From positions 62,001 through 126,000 of the forward strand of contig CAUQXC010000003.1 of the NCBI GenBank assembly GCA_963522175.1: 64,000 nucleotides of DNA, given 5' to 3'. This DNA is from CAKAHY01 sp963522175 (GTDB lineage: Bacteria; Bacillota; Clostridia; Lachnospirales; Lachnospiraceae). The notes under the pieces are model-generated. The model was not told the DNA's origin and ran no database searches. It saw only the letters and a list, made by a program, of their open reading frames with translations. The translations under genes and the position numbers were made by a program. Positions 24,398 to 32,325 of this stretch are shown piece by piece (the stretch's first letter is position 1; each line of letters starts with the position of its first letter).

Positions 24398-24427
24398 AAA
24401 AGGGACAGCCAAGCCCCTGACTGCCCC
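24398..24427 (-). terminator. Terminator after the ArpU-like gene
   Basis: On the minus strand GGGGCAG (24421-24427) pairs with CTGTCCC (24402-24408), one G-U, then TTTTAAT. It ends the replication/regulator operon before the next promoter at 24350, so the membrane-peptide unit is insulated on both sides. Confidence 0.7.
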
Positions 24428-24481
24428 AAAATAAAATAGGAGGAAATCATGTCAAAAGTAAAAGCAACCTACTTTTTTCAT

Positions 24482-24943
24482 CTATTCCAGTATACATAAT
24501 ACCACAGATTCGTTTTTACTTTTTTCACTCTTTATCTTTTCTTGAAAAATCTCATTAAATTCTCTCAGTGCATATCCATGTATTTTAAAAATCCCGGCTA
24601 CTGAATAATTCATATAATCAGCTATTTGTTCGAATGTTACATTCGAAACATAGTACATAGATAATATCGCTTTATGATTATTATTGCCCAGTTTGTCAAT
24701 CATTACTCTAGCCTCGTCCCTTAAGTCTACCAACCTGTCTATGTCAGCATTAATCTGTGCCTCAAGCTCCGTAATCTTTATGATAGTGTTCTCTATCCCC
24801 CCGGATCCACTGTCTTGCACTCTCTCCTCTAGGTTACTTGTAACCTTAGTTGCTAAAGCCCTCATACGCTCTTTCTCAAGCAGCTTAGCATTTATACGGT
24901 TGTCTATCGTCTTTAACTGTCTCAAATACTCTTTTGCTGTCAT
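24482..24943 (-). CDS. ArpU/DUF1492-like late transcriptional regulator
   Basis: A 153-residue protein. The first part is a long helix (LRQLKTIDNRINAKLLEKER) and the end carries a sigma-70 region 4-like helix-turn-helix: YYVSNVTFEQIADYMNYSVA then GIFKIHGYALREFNE. This is the layout of DUF1492/ArpU proteins placed between replication and packaging genes in Firmicutes phages, where they switch on late genes. Its target promoter is not evident here; the gap before HNH is the likely place. Confidence 0.8.
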   Translation of the reverse strand: MTAKEYLRQLKTIDNRINAKLLEKERMRALATKVTSNLEERVQDSGSGGIENTIIKITELEAQINADIDRLVDLRDEARVMIDKLGNNNHKAILSMYYVSNVTFEQIADYMNYSVAGIFKIHGYALREFNEIFQEKIKSEKSKNESVVLCILE

Positions 24944-24944
24944 T

Positions 24945-25223
24945 CTATTCCTCCCAGTCTCCTTTCAGCATACCTGACTTTATTAGTTGGTATAAAAAAT
25001 CAAATACGTCTCTACGGTCTCGATATCTACAATTTGGTCTAACGTGTATTCTCGGGTCATCATCTTCCCAATCCTGAATGTCAAATAAAAAAGAACTTAC
25101 AAAAATCACTTTGCGACCTCTCGATATGCACAAGTAGTAATAACCAGCCCTTCCAGCTCCGTGTTTACAGCGTCTAAATCCTATTTTTTTAAATTCTTTT
25201 ATGTCTGCGCTCGGTATTAACAT
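24945..25223 (-). CDS. Hypothetical phage protein
   Basis: A 92-residue protein rich in Arg and aromatic residues (GFRRCKHGAGRAGYYYLCIS, FLFDIQDWEDDDPRIHVRPN, CRYRDRRDVFDFLYQLIKSG). I do not recognise a family. The basic stretches could bind nucleic acid. It is separated by one base from both neighbours in a tightly packed early operon, which supports that it is a true gene. Confidence 0.65.
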   Translation of the reverse strand: MLIPSADIKEFKKIGFRRCKHGAGRAGYYYLCISRGRKVIFVSSFLFDIQDWEDDDPRIHVRPNCRYRDRRDVFDFLYQLIKSGMLKGDWEE

Positions 25224-25224
25224 T

Positions 25225-25494
25225 TCATCTCCTTCCTGCTATCTCTCCGCCGCAAGCCGCATAGCCGATTAAGTCTATCCAACTGTCTTTACTTTGATAA
25301 CAACTGCCCTTTAGTCTTGCAACTTTGAAAAGACACATCATAAACGCAACGTCTTCAGCTCCTATATCTATATCCAGATAAGCGCTCCATAGCTTCGCTA
25401 TATTCGAAAAGTTATCCTCCGGTTCTCCGTACTGTGCGTTTCTATCCCCGTTTATACATTGACTTGCTTCTTCCAAAAACTCTATTCTTGTCAT
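25225..25494 (-). CDS. DUF6378-type phage protein
   Basis: An 89-residue protein with INGDRNAQYGEPEDNFSNIA, KLWSAYLDIDIGAEDVAFMM and DSWIDLIGYAACGGEIAGR. The NRNxQYGxPExNF and DxxGYAACG signatures identify the DUF6378 family, widespread in phages and possibly related to nucleotide pyrophosphohydrolase folds; no activity is proven. It lies three bases from the methyltransferase stop. Confidence 0.78.
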   Translation of the reverse strand: MTRIEFLEEASQCINGDRNAQYGEPEDNFSNIAKLWSAYLDIDIGAEDVAFMMCLFKVARLKGSCYQSKDSWIDLIGYAACGGEIAGRR

Positions 25495-25497
25495 TAC

Positions 25498-26172
25498 TCA
25501 TTCTCCCCTTGCAACTGTTCTTTGTTCTTCAATTCTCAGTCTGGCCATGTCATAATATTTCTTGTCTTTCTCATAGCCGACATATTGTAATCCGTACTCT
25601 TCAAACGCTATCAAACTAGAGCCGCTACCAACGTGTGTGTCAAGGATTATCTGCCCCGGTTTTAAATATTTTTTAGCCAACCATCTGTAAAGATTTACAG
25701 GCTTTTGTGTTGGGTGTATTCGCTTCTCATTAAGCCTTTTGTTCCCTTGCTGTATCCAGCCTTCTTCTATACTTTTCCCTTGCATCATGCCATTCCACAT
25801 ATATCTGAAAAGCCTTGTGCTGTCATGAAATGATGTGTACGCAATTTCACAATCTGAAAAACTACTTTTACCGTTGCACTTATCCCAAACTATTCTTCCC
25901 GGTCCAAATGTATAATCAAAATAATTACATCCGAAAATTATTTGTTGCTTACTAATTCTAAACAACTCTTCAAAGTACTCTTTTTGTGGCACATCCCAAC
26001 ATTCACATATTTCGTATACTCTTTTAACCCCTATTGGGCTGATTTTTCTTCCATAATATTTTCTCTTTTCTGGACCTGAAAAGTATGGTGGGTCTACAAT
26101 TGCGACATCAAAATAGTCGTTCGGGAATTTTATCATTTCTTCCATGCAGTCTACATTTTTAAATGTTCTCAA
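25498..26172 (-). CDS. DNA N6-adenine/N4-cytosine methyltransferase
   Basis: A 224-residue enzyme. Motif IV VAIVDPPYFSGPEKRKYYG precedes motif I ILDTHVGSGSSLIAFEEYG, the order of beta-class amino-methyltransferases, and PTQKPVNLYRWLAK is present. It has no partner nuclease in the window, so it is an orphan enzyme that would modify phage DNA against host restriction. The TTG at 26170-26172 was chosen: GAGGAGGT ends 7 bases before it and the upstream gene stops 5 bases away; the longer frame would overlap that gene by 70 bases. Confidence 0.88.
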   Translation of the reverse strand: MRTFKNVDCMEEMIKFPNDYFDVAIVDPPYFSGPEKRKYYGRKISPIGVKRVYEICECWDVPQKEYFEELFRISKQQIIFGCNYFDYTFGPGRIVWDKCNGKSSFSDCEIAYTSFHDSTRLFRYMWNGMMQGKSIEEGWIQQGNKRLNEKRIHPTQKPVNLYRWLAKKYLKPGQIILDTHVGSGSSLIAFEEYGLQYVGYEKDKKYYDMARLRIEEQRTVARGE

Positions 26173-26176
26173 ATAT

Positions 26177-26443
26177 TCATACCTCCTCACACCTATTTTT
26201 ATTTCGGATTTTCCTTTGTCGCTCCTCAAGTTCTGTTTCGAGCGCATATATCAACTCAATAATAATACTGTGCTCTCTCCCTTCTTCACCTATAGCAACT
26301 GCTTCTTCTATGAGCATTTGCCACTCTATTTCCGACATCTCACAAGTTTTATCTCTCCACTTTCTAAACCATTTGTTGTAGATTTTATCCATAAAGTATG
26401 TTAATCTATCATTGGATATTGTGGAATATTCTTCATTTATCAT
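26177..26443 (-). CDS. Hypothetical phage protein
   Basis: An 88-residue helical, acidic protein (MINEEYSTISNDRLTYFMDK, EMSEIEWQMLIEEAVAIGEE, and a C-terminal ALETELEERQRKIRNKNR). No family recognised. It is the first gene after the candidate replication origin and stops 5 bases before the methyltransferase, with GAGGAGGT in its last codons. The helical nature allows a regulatory or replication accessory role, but that is a guess. Confidence 0.6.
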   Translation of the reverse strand: MINEEYSTISNDRLTYFMDKIYNKWFRKWRDKTCEMSEIEWQMLIEEAVAIGEEGREHSIIIELIYALETELEERQRKIRNKNRCEEV

Positions 26444-26730
26444 TATACGTTACCTTTCGTTACCATTTTTTCATCTGCGCCGGTAACGTCTAAAGCCTTG
26501 TAAATACTGGGTTTATGACCAATAGTTACCAAGTTACCAAGTTACCACGCTTTTCCTATATGGAAAAAAAATAAAAATAAATAATCGCAAAATGTATTTT
26601 TTTATTTATGTATATATATGTGTGTAAAAGTCGGTAACTTGGTAAAATGGTAACTTTACCCCTCAAACCCGCATAAATACTAGGTTTTGAAGTTACCATT
26701 TTTTTGAAAGTTACCATTTTGGGAAACTTT
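26444..26730. other. Candidate phage replication origin with GTTACC repeats
   Basis: The 287-base gap holds ten copies of GTTACC or its complement: forward at 26449, 26459, 26525, 26533, 26541, 26692 and 26710; reverse at 26482, 26633 and 26649. Three form a tandem 8-base repeat (AGTTACCA, 26524-26547). Between the repeat groups lies a nearly pure A/T stretch (26565-26630). Iterons on both sides of an AT-rich region, directly beside the replication helicase gene, are the classic origin layout. A short open frame through it is only a by-product of the repeats. Confidence 0.65.
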
Positions 26731-28614
26731 TTAATCAAAAGGCAGGCTTAACTGTTCTTCATTCATCACTTTCTTAAACCCGGCTTTCTTGTCATATTGT
26801 TTTACTTTTAAGAAAATGCATCTAATACAAACACCATTAATCTTTTTTACCTTGCTATCTCTGTCTCCGTCGACCTGCAAAATCCCCTTACTCTTTGCCC
26901 AACTTAAAAAGGATTTCCGGGAGAATTTACCCTCTTCACATAACTTTGCAAAGACTTTGCCTATAATTACGGCATATTCCCCCTCGATGATACCCCATTT
27001 TTCTATATTTTCTGTATCTTCATCAAATCTCGCCGGGTTCATGATTATTGAGTCTAAGATGTACTGATAGCATCGCTCATTGTCCGACAGTTCATTTCTA
27101 TCTATCAATACCTTTTTAGCTTCATTTATTTCGAGCATTCTTCCGTCTTTAAACAGATAATCAGAAATCAGTTTATCAGCCGTTAGAACAATCGATAAAG
27201 ATAAGCTTTGCTTCTGCATTTTTTCATCATCCGCCAAAACTTTCAAAAAATCCTGCTGAATTCTTCTTATTTCGCTTATATCCATGGATTTTACAAGATC
27301 CACAAAATCACGCCCGGCATGACCATAATTTGATTTAACAACTTCTGCCGTGTATCTAGGGTCATCAAAAAGCTTTCTGCCACATTCGAGCTCAAGTATT
27401 CTGTTTATGGCACCGCCCTGAGTAACATAGCTTGATAAAGGGCGCTCTCCATTCGTTACTATACAGTTCTTCCAATGACTCTCTCTATTTAATCCAATCT
27501 CTTTGTTTGACCTTGTTTTTCCTTTTCCTGAGCAAAGATCATATATTAGTCCCTCAAAATTCTCCTCAATTCGCCTATTCTTCTTACTACTATCATCAAG
27601 AAATAAGGGTAAATGATTTAACAAGTCACATATAGCTTCGAGCCCGACTTCTGTTCCCTTATAATCTTTTATATATGCAGATTCATCAGGATTAGCCCAG
27701 ACAGAAGCCGCAAGCATTAAAGCTACTGTTTTTCCACCCTCTGTTTCTCCCCAAAGATCCACGAAAAAAGGTAGTGCTTTAAGAGGCTTTACGAGCACGC
27801 TTGCAAAGCTGGCCGCTAGCATAAATTTAGCCTCAATTCTGGATGATTTGCGAAGTTCTCGTATATGTCTATACCAAGCCTCAGAACTCCCTGCCGGCTT
27901 CACTGCTTCTGCTATCTGCTTGAAGCGGATATCTCCATCAAATGCAATATCTGTGTCATATGGTATAAAACTATCTTTTATCCAACCTAGTTTCGATGTG
28001 GAGTATTCAACTCTGATGTCGCTTTCATTTGCATTTTCCACATCTGCTAAATACCGAACAAGGTTTTTTGCATTTTCACTTGTCACAGCTATACCCCTAC
28101 TTGCAAGATTTACAATCTTGCTTGCAGAACTCATTAAAGCCTTCGGAACTATGATTTCTTCCCACTTCCCATTCCGCTTGAAGGCAAGTTTTATTTGTTC
28201 TTCACCTGTTTCTAAATTTCGTAATCTTTCTATTGGCAATATTGGGTGATAGCAAGCATTATTGTCGCTCTCCCCCGTTCTGTTATTTATCTGAAAGACC
28301 CCATTGTCATCAGCGATCCAGCCCAAGCATTTCATTTGCTTATAAGGACCGTTAAAATCGGTCATATTACTCTGCCTTGAGCTTCTTGGTCTTTTCTCCA
28401 TTTCTTCAAAAACACGTTTGTAAACTTTATAAAGGTTATTGAAATAGGTCGTAACCTTTAGTTCCTTGGCTCTTGATTTTAATGAGTTAAGGAACCTCGC
28501 CCTCCTTATTTCATCCGGCTCATCAAATAAGCTTTCAAAAAGTTCTTCCGCTATTATTTCTTCTGCGGTTAAGTCCTTTATACTTACTTCGTTTAGTCTA
28601 TCCAATTTAGCCAC
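26731..28614 (-). CDS. DUF927-family replicative helicase/primase-type ATPase
   Basis: A 627-residue protein. The N-terminal region (KQMKCLGWIADDNGVFQINN) leads into the DUF927 domain with LGWIKDSFIPYD, WYRHIRELRKSSRIEAKFML and Walker A GETEGGKT at residues 289-296, followed by LPLFLDDSSKKNRRIEENFE (Walker B-like) and TNGERPLSSYVTQGGAINRI. DUF927 proteins are superfamily helicases that act in phage and plasmid replication together with a CHC2 primase-like protein, encoded just upstream here with a 22-base overlap. GTG start. Its 3' end borders the candidate origin. Confidence 0.85.
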   Translation of the reverse strand: MAKLDRLNEVSIKDLTAEEIIAEELFESLFDEPDEIRRARFLNSLKSRAKELKVTTYFNNLYKVYKRVFEEMEKRPRSSRQSNMTDFNGPYKQMKCLGWIADDNGVFQINNRTGESDNNACYHPILPIERLRNLETGEEQIKLAFKRNGKWEEIIVPKALMSSASKIVNLASRGIAVTSENAKNLVRYLADVENANESDIRVEYSTSKLGWIKDSFIPYDTDIAFDGDIRFKQIAEAVKPAGSSEAWYRHIRELRKSSRIEAKFMLAASFASVLVKPLKALPFFVDLWGETEGGKTVALMLAASVWANPDESAYIKDYKGTEVGLEAICDLLNHLPLFLDDSSKKNRRIEENFEGLIYDLCSGKGKTRSNKEIGLNRESHWKNCIVTNGERPLSSYVTQGGAINRILELECGRKLFDDPRYTAEVVKSNYGHAGRDFVDLVKSMDISEIRRIQQDFLKVLADDEKMQKQSLSLSIVLTADKLISDYLFKDGRMLEINEAKKVLIDRNELSDNERCYQYILDSIIMNPARFDEDTENIEKWGIIEGEYAVIIGKVFAKLCEEGKFSRKSFLSWAKSKGILQVDGDRDSKVKKINGVCIRCIFLKVKQYDKKAGFKKVMNEEQLSLPFD

Positions 28615-29123
28615 CTGTCAAAATCATCCCCTCCCCAATCTGTCCAGCTATTTTTATTAGCATAATCGTTATATATAATCATCAACTTGTTGTAAGCCAT
28701 AGCCCATTCTTCCGATAAAGGAAGCGAACAACTTAAAATAACCTTATACTTTCTTTCAAGCCTTTTTTGTTTCTTTTCAAACTCTTTCCGTCTTTTTTCT
28801 TGATTTTTTTTTCGCTCAGCATCCTTTTTTGATTTATATATAGACAACTTCTGTTTAAAATTCAGATTTTCTGAACTGCCCCCTAAAAGCTTAAGCGCAG
28901 ATTGAAAGTCTATTCCATTATATTTTTCTTCAAAGTTAATAATGTCTCCATGAGCTCCACAGCCAAAACAATGAAAATTTTGCTCATACACTTTCATTGA
29001 GGGCGTCTTCTCGTTATGAAAAGGGCAGCACGCAAAACCTGCCCTATTCACCTTTATTGAATATTTATTCAGAATGTCAATCATTCTGTATTGTTGTTTT
29101 ATCTCTTCAAGAGTCATAAGCAC
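28593..29123 (-). CDS. CHC2 zinc-finger (DnaG-type) replication protein
   Basis: A 176-residue protein. The zinc ribbon Cys33-His36-Cys52-Cys55 (CPFHNEKTPSMKV, then FHCFGCGAHGDIINF) matches the N-terminal domain of DnaG primases. There is no Toprim catalytic domain; instead a Lys/Glu-rich coiled coil (about residues 95-130) follows. It probably recognises template DNA for priming together with the DUF927 protein. GTG at 29121-29123 and ATG at 29115-29117 are both possible starts. It overlaps the nuclease gene upstream by 17 bases. Confidence 0.85.
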   Translation of the reverse strand: MLMTLEEIKQQYRMIDILNKYSIKVNRAGFACCPFHNEKTPSMKVYEQNFHCFGCGAHGDIINFEEKYNGIDFQSALKLLGGSSENLNFKQKLSIYKSKKDAERKKNQEKRRKEFEKKQKRLERKYKVILSCSLPLSEEWAMAYNKLMIIYNDYANKNSWTDWGGDDFDRWLNWID

Positions 29124-29619
29124 TCTTTTCTGCTAAAAGTTCAATTATACGTTTGCCGGTTTCTTCTTTACTGCAAAAAAGAAACTCGCAACCGTATCTT
29201 TCTCGCATTGTCTTTAAAACCTTTTGCAATTTTTCACCTGTCATGGTGTTAGTTTCATACTCAAGCCAACGACCCAAAGTAGGATTGTATAACCTTTGCT
29301 TGGATCTTGGATTTTGCCATTTATGGACATCATCCAGACTCTTTATTTGTCTACTATGTTCACACAATATAATAAGCTTTATGCCGTTCTCCTTGGCTCT
29401 TATAAGCTCATTCCTAAATCTTTCGTGTTGTTGACACACATTACTGCAAAGTTCAGCTAGATTTTGCTTTCTATCTATTACTAACCTTGAATTATCAAGA
29501 CTGACATAATCTCCTACAAAAAGCTTTGAAACGAAGCATCGAACTTCTTGCTTTTTAAATTCCTCTAAAATCTTGGTAATAGCCTTTGCTTTTTCTCGGC
29601 TATCTATCTGTATTATCAT
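29107..29619 (-). CDS. ERCC4/XPF-type structure-specific nuclease domain protein
   Basis: A 170-residue nuclease. IDSREK at residues 5-10, GDY at 36-38 and IDRKQNLAEL at 48-57 align with the GDX(n)ERKxxxD core of ERCC4 nucleases, with IDRK replacing the usual VERK. The rest (RFRNELIRAKENGIKLIILC) forms the Rossmann-like nuclease fold. XPF-type nucleases cut branched DNA; in phages they sit with recombination and replication genes, as here between SSB and the primase-like gene. The ERK to DRK change is conservative but worth noting. Confidence 0.82.
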   Translation of the reverse strand: MIIQIDSREKAKAITKILEEFKKQEVRCFVSKLFVGDYVSLDNSRLVIDRKQNLAELCSNVCQQHERFRNELIRAKENGIKLIILCEHSRQIKSLDDVHKWQNPRSKQRLYNPTLGRWLEYETNTMTGEKLQKVLKTMRERYGCEFLFCSKEETGKRIIELLAEKSAYDS

Positions 29620-29628
29620 CTATCACCT

Positions 29629-30060
29629 CTAACTAAACGGCAGTCCTTCATCTTCCAATCCGTCAGGAATGCTCATAAATCCGTCTGAATTTGCCTGACT
29701 TGGTTCGGGTTTATCATTGACGTTATAACTTGAGTTATTATTCTTATTCTCCACAAACTCAATGTTCTCAGCTATTACATTAGTTGTATAAACTTTTTGT
29801 CCGTCTTTATTTGTGTAACTTCCTGTTTGTATTCGCCCGTTAAGGGCTATTCTTTGTCCCTGCTTAAAGTACCTTTCTACCACTTCACCAACTCTTCCAA
29901 ATGCAATACACAATACAAAATCGGCTGTATCCTCTCCTTTACTTTTAATTCGTCTGTCCACGGCTACTGTAAAGCGTGTTATTGCGATTGCTTGTTCTCC
30001 ATTGCTGTAACGAACCTCCGGATCTCTCACTAAGCGCCCAATTAACTGTACACTATTCAT
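29629..30060 (-). CDS. ssb: Single-stranded DNA-binding protein
   Basis: A 143-residue SSB. The OB fold is clear: MNSVQLIGRLVRDPEVRYSN, ITRFTVAVDRR and RIALNGRIQTGSYTNKDGQK. A disordered Asn/Ser-rich linker ends in the acidic tip EDEGLPFS that recruits partner proteins. Start ATG 30058-30060 overlaps the nuclease stop by eight bases; a longer frame exists upstream but would run through the nuclease gene. It protects single strands during phage replication and recombination. Confidence 0.93.
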   Translation of the reverse strand: MNSVQLIGRLVRDPEVRYSNGEQAIAITRFTVAVDRRIKSKGEDTADFVLCIAFGRVGEVVERYFKQGQRIALNGRIQTGSYTNKDGQKVYTTNVIAENIEFVENKNNNSSYNVNDKPEPSQANSDGFMSIPDGLEDEGLPFS

Positions 30061-30856
30061 TAAACACCTCCAATAATAAATCTGATGACAAGATAGGTTT
30101 ATCAAGCACCTTTGTATGCTTACAGTAATTACATCTTTCACACCTTTCAGGCTCTTCTAGCTTTGATTTTAAAGCAAGTATTCTGTCTACATTACTTTCT
30201 ACTCCAAACAATGCCGCTTCAAGCACTTCATCCTCGATCTGTATTATTTCTATATCTGTTTCACTTTCTTTACTCGCTGCCGCAATATAAAACGGCAGCT
30301 TTTGACCCGTGTTCTGCCTTACAATTTCCTGATACACTGCGGCTTGAATATCGTACCCCCAATATTCGATGAAATGAGTCTTTATTTTATTTGCCCAAAA
30401 GCCTTTTCTTATAGCTTCTACTATTTTTAAATCAACAATACATATTTCAGGCAAGTAGCTGTCCATCTTAATTTTCCACTTCGCACCACCTATTTCACCG
30501 GTCATAATCACTTGCTTTTCTCCGGACATGTACTTCATAAAATATTCATCACGTTCCAGTCTATTGATTATCTCCTCTGCCTTTTTATATTCTGCTTTGA
30601 GAGTGCCTTGTTTTGTAAAAATTTCAGGGTTTTGAGCTTTGAAAAGAGCCAATGTTCCTTCGAAATGGCTATCCACATAGGAACCTACAAGTAAAGCTGT
30701 AGTCTTTTCTGTTGTCCAGTTTCCATTTATTCTCGCAATAGCTTGCGCCTCACATCCTTGTATCCCCATTGTGCCTACAAAGCTTTTGTATTGGGAAGCG
30801 GATAAGTATTCTTTATCCGCTTCCTTGCTGAAGTAATTTTCATTGGTTAATATCAT
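30053..30856 (-). CDS. PD-(D/E)XK exonuclease (RecE/Cas4-like)
   Basis: A 267-residue protein with YLSASQYKSFVG (family start), GSYVDSHFEGTL, IKMDSYLPEICIVDLKIVEA (the D-x(n)-D-x-K catalytic core), WGYDIQAAVYQEIVRQNTGQ and a C-terminal CERCNYCKHTKVLDKPI cysteine group. This is the exodeoxyribonuclease VIII-like phage nuclease type that resects double-stranded ends for strand annealing. It is next to the SMC-like ATPase and near the RecT-like gene, forming a recombination module with SSB. Confidence 0.87.
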   Translation of the reverse strand: MILTNENYFSKEADKEYLSASQYKSFVGTMGIQGCEAQAIARINGNWTTEKTTALLVGSYVDSHFEGTLALFKAQNPEIFTKQGTLKAEYKKAEEIINRLERDEYFMKYMSGEKQVIMTGEIGGAKWKIKMDSYLPEICIVDLKIVEAIRKGFWANKIKTHFIEYWGYDIQAAVYQEIVRQNTGQKLPFYIAAASKESETDIEIIQIEDEVLEAALFGVESNVDRILALKSKLEEPERCERCNYCKHTKVLDKPILSSDLLLEVFNE

Positions 30857-30868
30857 GTATTTTCCCTC

Positions 30869-32299
30869 CTACAACTCAACGACTGTTAAATCGTCGCTAT
30901 CTGTTGTCCTTGTAGCTATGAACTGTAAGTCTTTGTCCTTACATTTCCTATATAGGCTATTTCTAAGTTCCGTTGACATTTTCTCAACTCCGTCAATCAA
31001 TATAATTTGCAGTCCGCCAGGTTTTTGAATTGCAACATCTATACATAGATCCAGTTTCTCACCATCTGAGAGATTACTCACCGGAAGACCATTTATAAGC
31101 GGCATACCATCTTTTACTGTCAATCCTTTTATAGGAATATTGGCAGTTTGTAAAATTTCCCCCGGAAGGTCCCTTGCTTTTGCGATTTTTTTTGTCAGAT
31201 CGAAACTTTCTTTTTGCATTTTTTTAACTTCATTTTGTAAGCTTTCCATCCTTCTATACTCATTGATATGTGACTTCATTTCTTCAATGTATTTTACACG
31301 TTCTGTAAGTTCGGTGGTGCTTTTTAATTCTTCGCTCGCTAGTTCTCTATATTCCTCAAGGTTAGCGGTAAATTTAGCAATATTTGTATTGTAACGCTCC
31401 TCTTCTAAAGCAATCTTGTCTTTCTTTTTCTCTGAAAGTCCCGCTAATTCCTGCCTGTAAGCTTTAATCTGCTCTTCAAGTTGAGCGATAGACTTGTTAA
31501 GATTGCTTTCACAATTTGCCATTTCTCTTTCGATAGCTGTAATCGCAATCTCTTTTTCAGCTTGAAGTCCTCTGATTTTATTATCTGAGTTTTCAATAAA
31601 TGTTTTTGCTTTTTCTATTAAGCCGTTTCTATGAGTAATAGACTCTATTTGTCTATATATATCCCCTGTACTTCTATCTTCCCAGTCTTCGGCTAAATAA
31701 CCTGCGGGAATCGATTCTGCTATTTCTTCGATAAAAGCGTTTTTATTTCTGATATCTCGATTAATATCTTGTCTGCGTTGGAAGTACTCCCCCTTTTCAG
31801 ACTGAATATCATCGAGAATGGATAAGATATTCTGTTCGTAATTTACCCAGTCAGGTATCTCGTCAAACCAGTATCTTATAGTATTAAGATCCCAGTCAAA
31901 CTCGATCATGTCTAATATAAGGGCATTTTGTTTTTTCTTATCCATCTGCATAAACTCTACAGGATTTAACTGTAAAGGCGTGAATATGTTACGCAGAAAA
32001 CTTTCAGGAGAGGGGATTTCCTTACCATCCTTCTTTACAGACTTATAACTTACCTGATTGAGTCTTTCCTTCCTATTTATCTTAAGTCCTGTGTCGGTCT
32101 CAATGATAATTTCTCCTTCATTCTCTCCGTTTCTTACAATGTAATCCCTGTTGGACTTATTCGTTAAAGCGAATCTGATTGCATCAATAACAGATGTTTT
32201 ACCAACTCCGTTTTTACCTGATAATTCAATTGATGTACCATCAATTTCATATTGTTTTATTCCAAACAGATTTTTTATTTTAATTTTCGTTGCTTTCAT
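30869..32299 (-). CDS. SMC/SbcC-like AAA ATPase of the recombination module
   Basis: A 476-residue protein. Walker A GKNGVGKTS lies at residues 28-36 within LSGKNGVGKTSVIDAIRFAL; the middle is a long coiled coil (roughly residues 165-380) and the C-terminus has the signature LSDGEKLDLCIDVAI with Walker B IILIDGVEK. The layout (split ATP site around a coiled coil) is that of SbcC/RecF/SMC proteins. It probably works with the neighbouring nuclease, as SbcC does with SbcD, though no SbcD-type gene is present. Confidence 0.82.
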   Translation of the reverse strand: MKATKIKIKNLFGIKQYEIDGTSIELSGKNGVGKTSVIDAIRFALTNKSNRDYIVRNGENEGEIIIETDTGLKINRKERLNQVSYKSVKKDGKEIPSPESFLRNIFTPLQLNPVEFMQMDKKKQNALILDMIEFDWDLNTIRYWFDEIPDWVNYEQNILSILDDIQSEKGEYFQRRQDINRDIRNKNAFIEEIAESIPAGYLAEDWEDRSTGDIYRQIESITHRNGLIEKAKTFIENSDNKIRGLQAEKEIAITAIEREMANCESNLNKSIAQLEEQIKAYRQELAGLSEKKKDKIALEEERYNTNIAKFTANLEEYRELASEELKSTTELTERVKYIEEMKSHINEYRRMESLQNEVKKMQKESFDLTKKIAKARDLPGEILQTANIPIKGLTVKDGMPLINGLPVSNLSDGEKLDLCIDVAIQKPGGLQIILIDGVEKMSTELRNSLYRKCKDKDLQFIATRTTDSDDLTVVEL

Positions 32300-32325
32300 T
32301 TTATTTTACCCACCTCATTTATTAT

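Noticed and set aside
24449..24499. Plus-strand 16-codon frame with TAGGAGG before ATG (MSKVKATYFFHLFQYT)
   Set aside because: The ribosome site is good but the frame is very short, has no promoter and overlaps the end of the ArpU-like gene; possibly a remnant of a lost gene.
26556..26738. Open frame of 60 codons on the minus strand across the candidate origin
   Set aside because: It reads through the repeat array and the AT core, its composition (MVTFKKMVTSKP, then a Tyr/Ile-rich tail) reflects the repeats, and it has no ribosome site.
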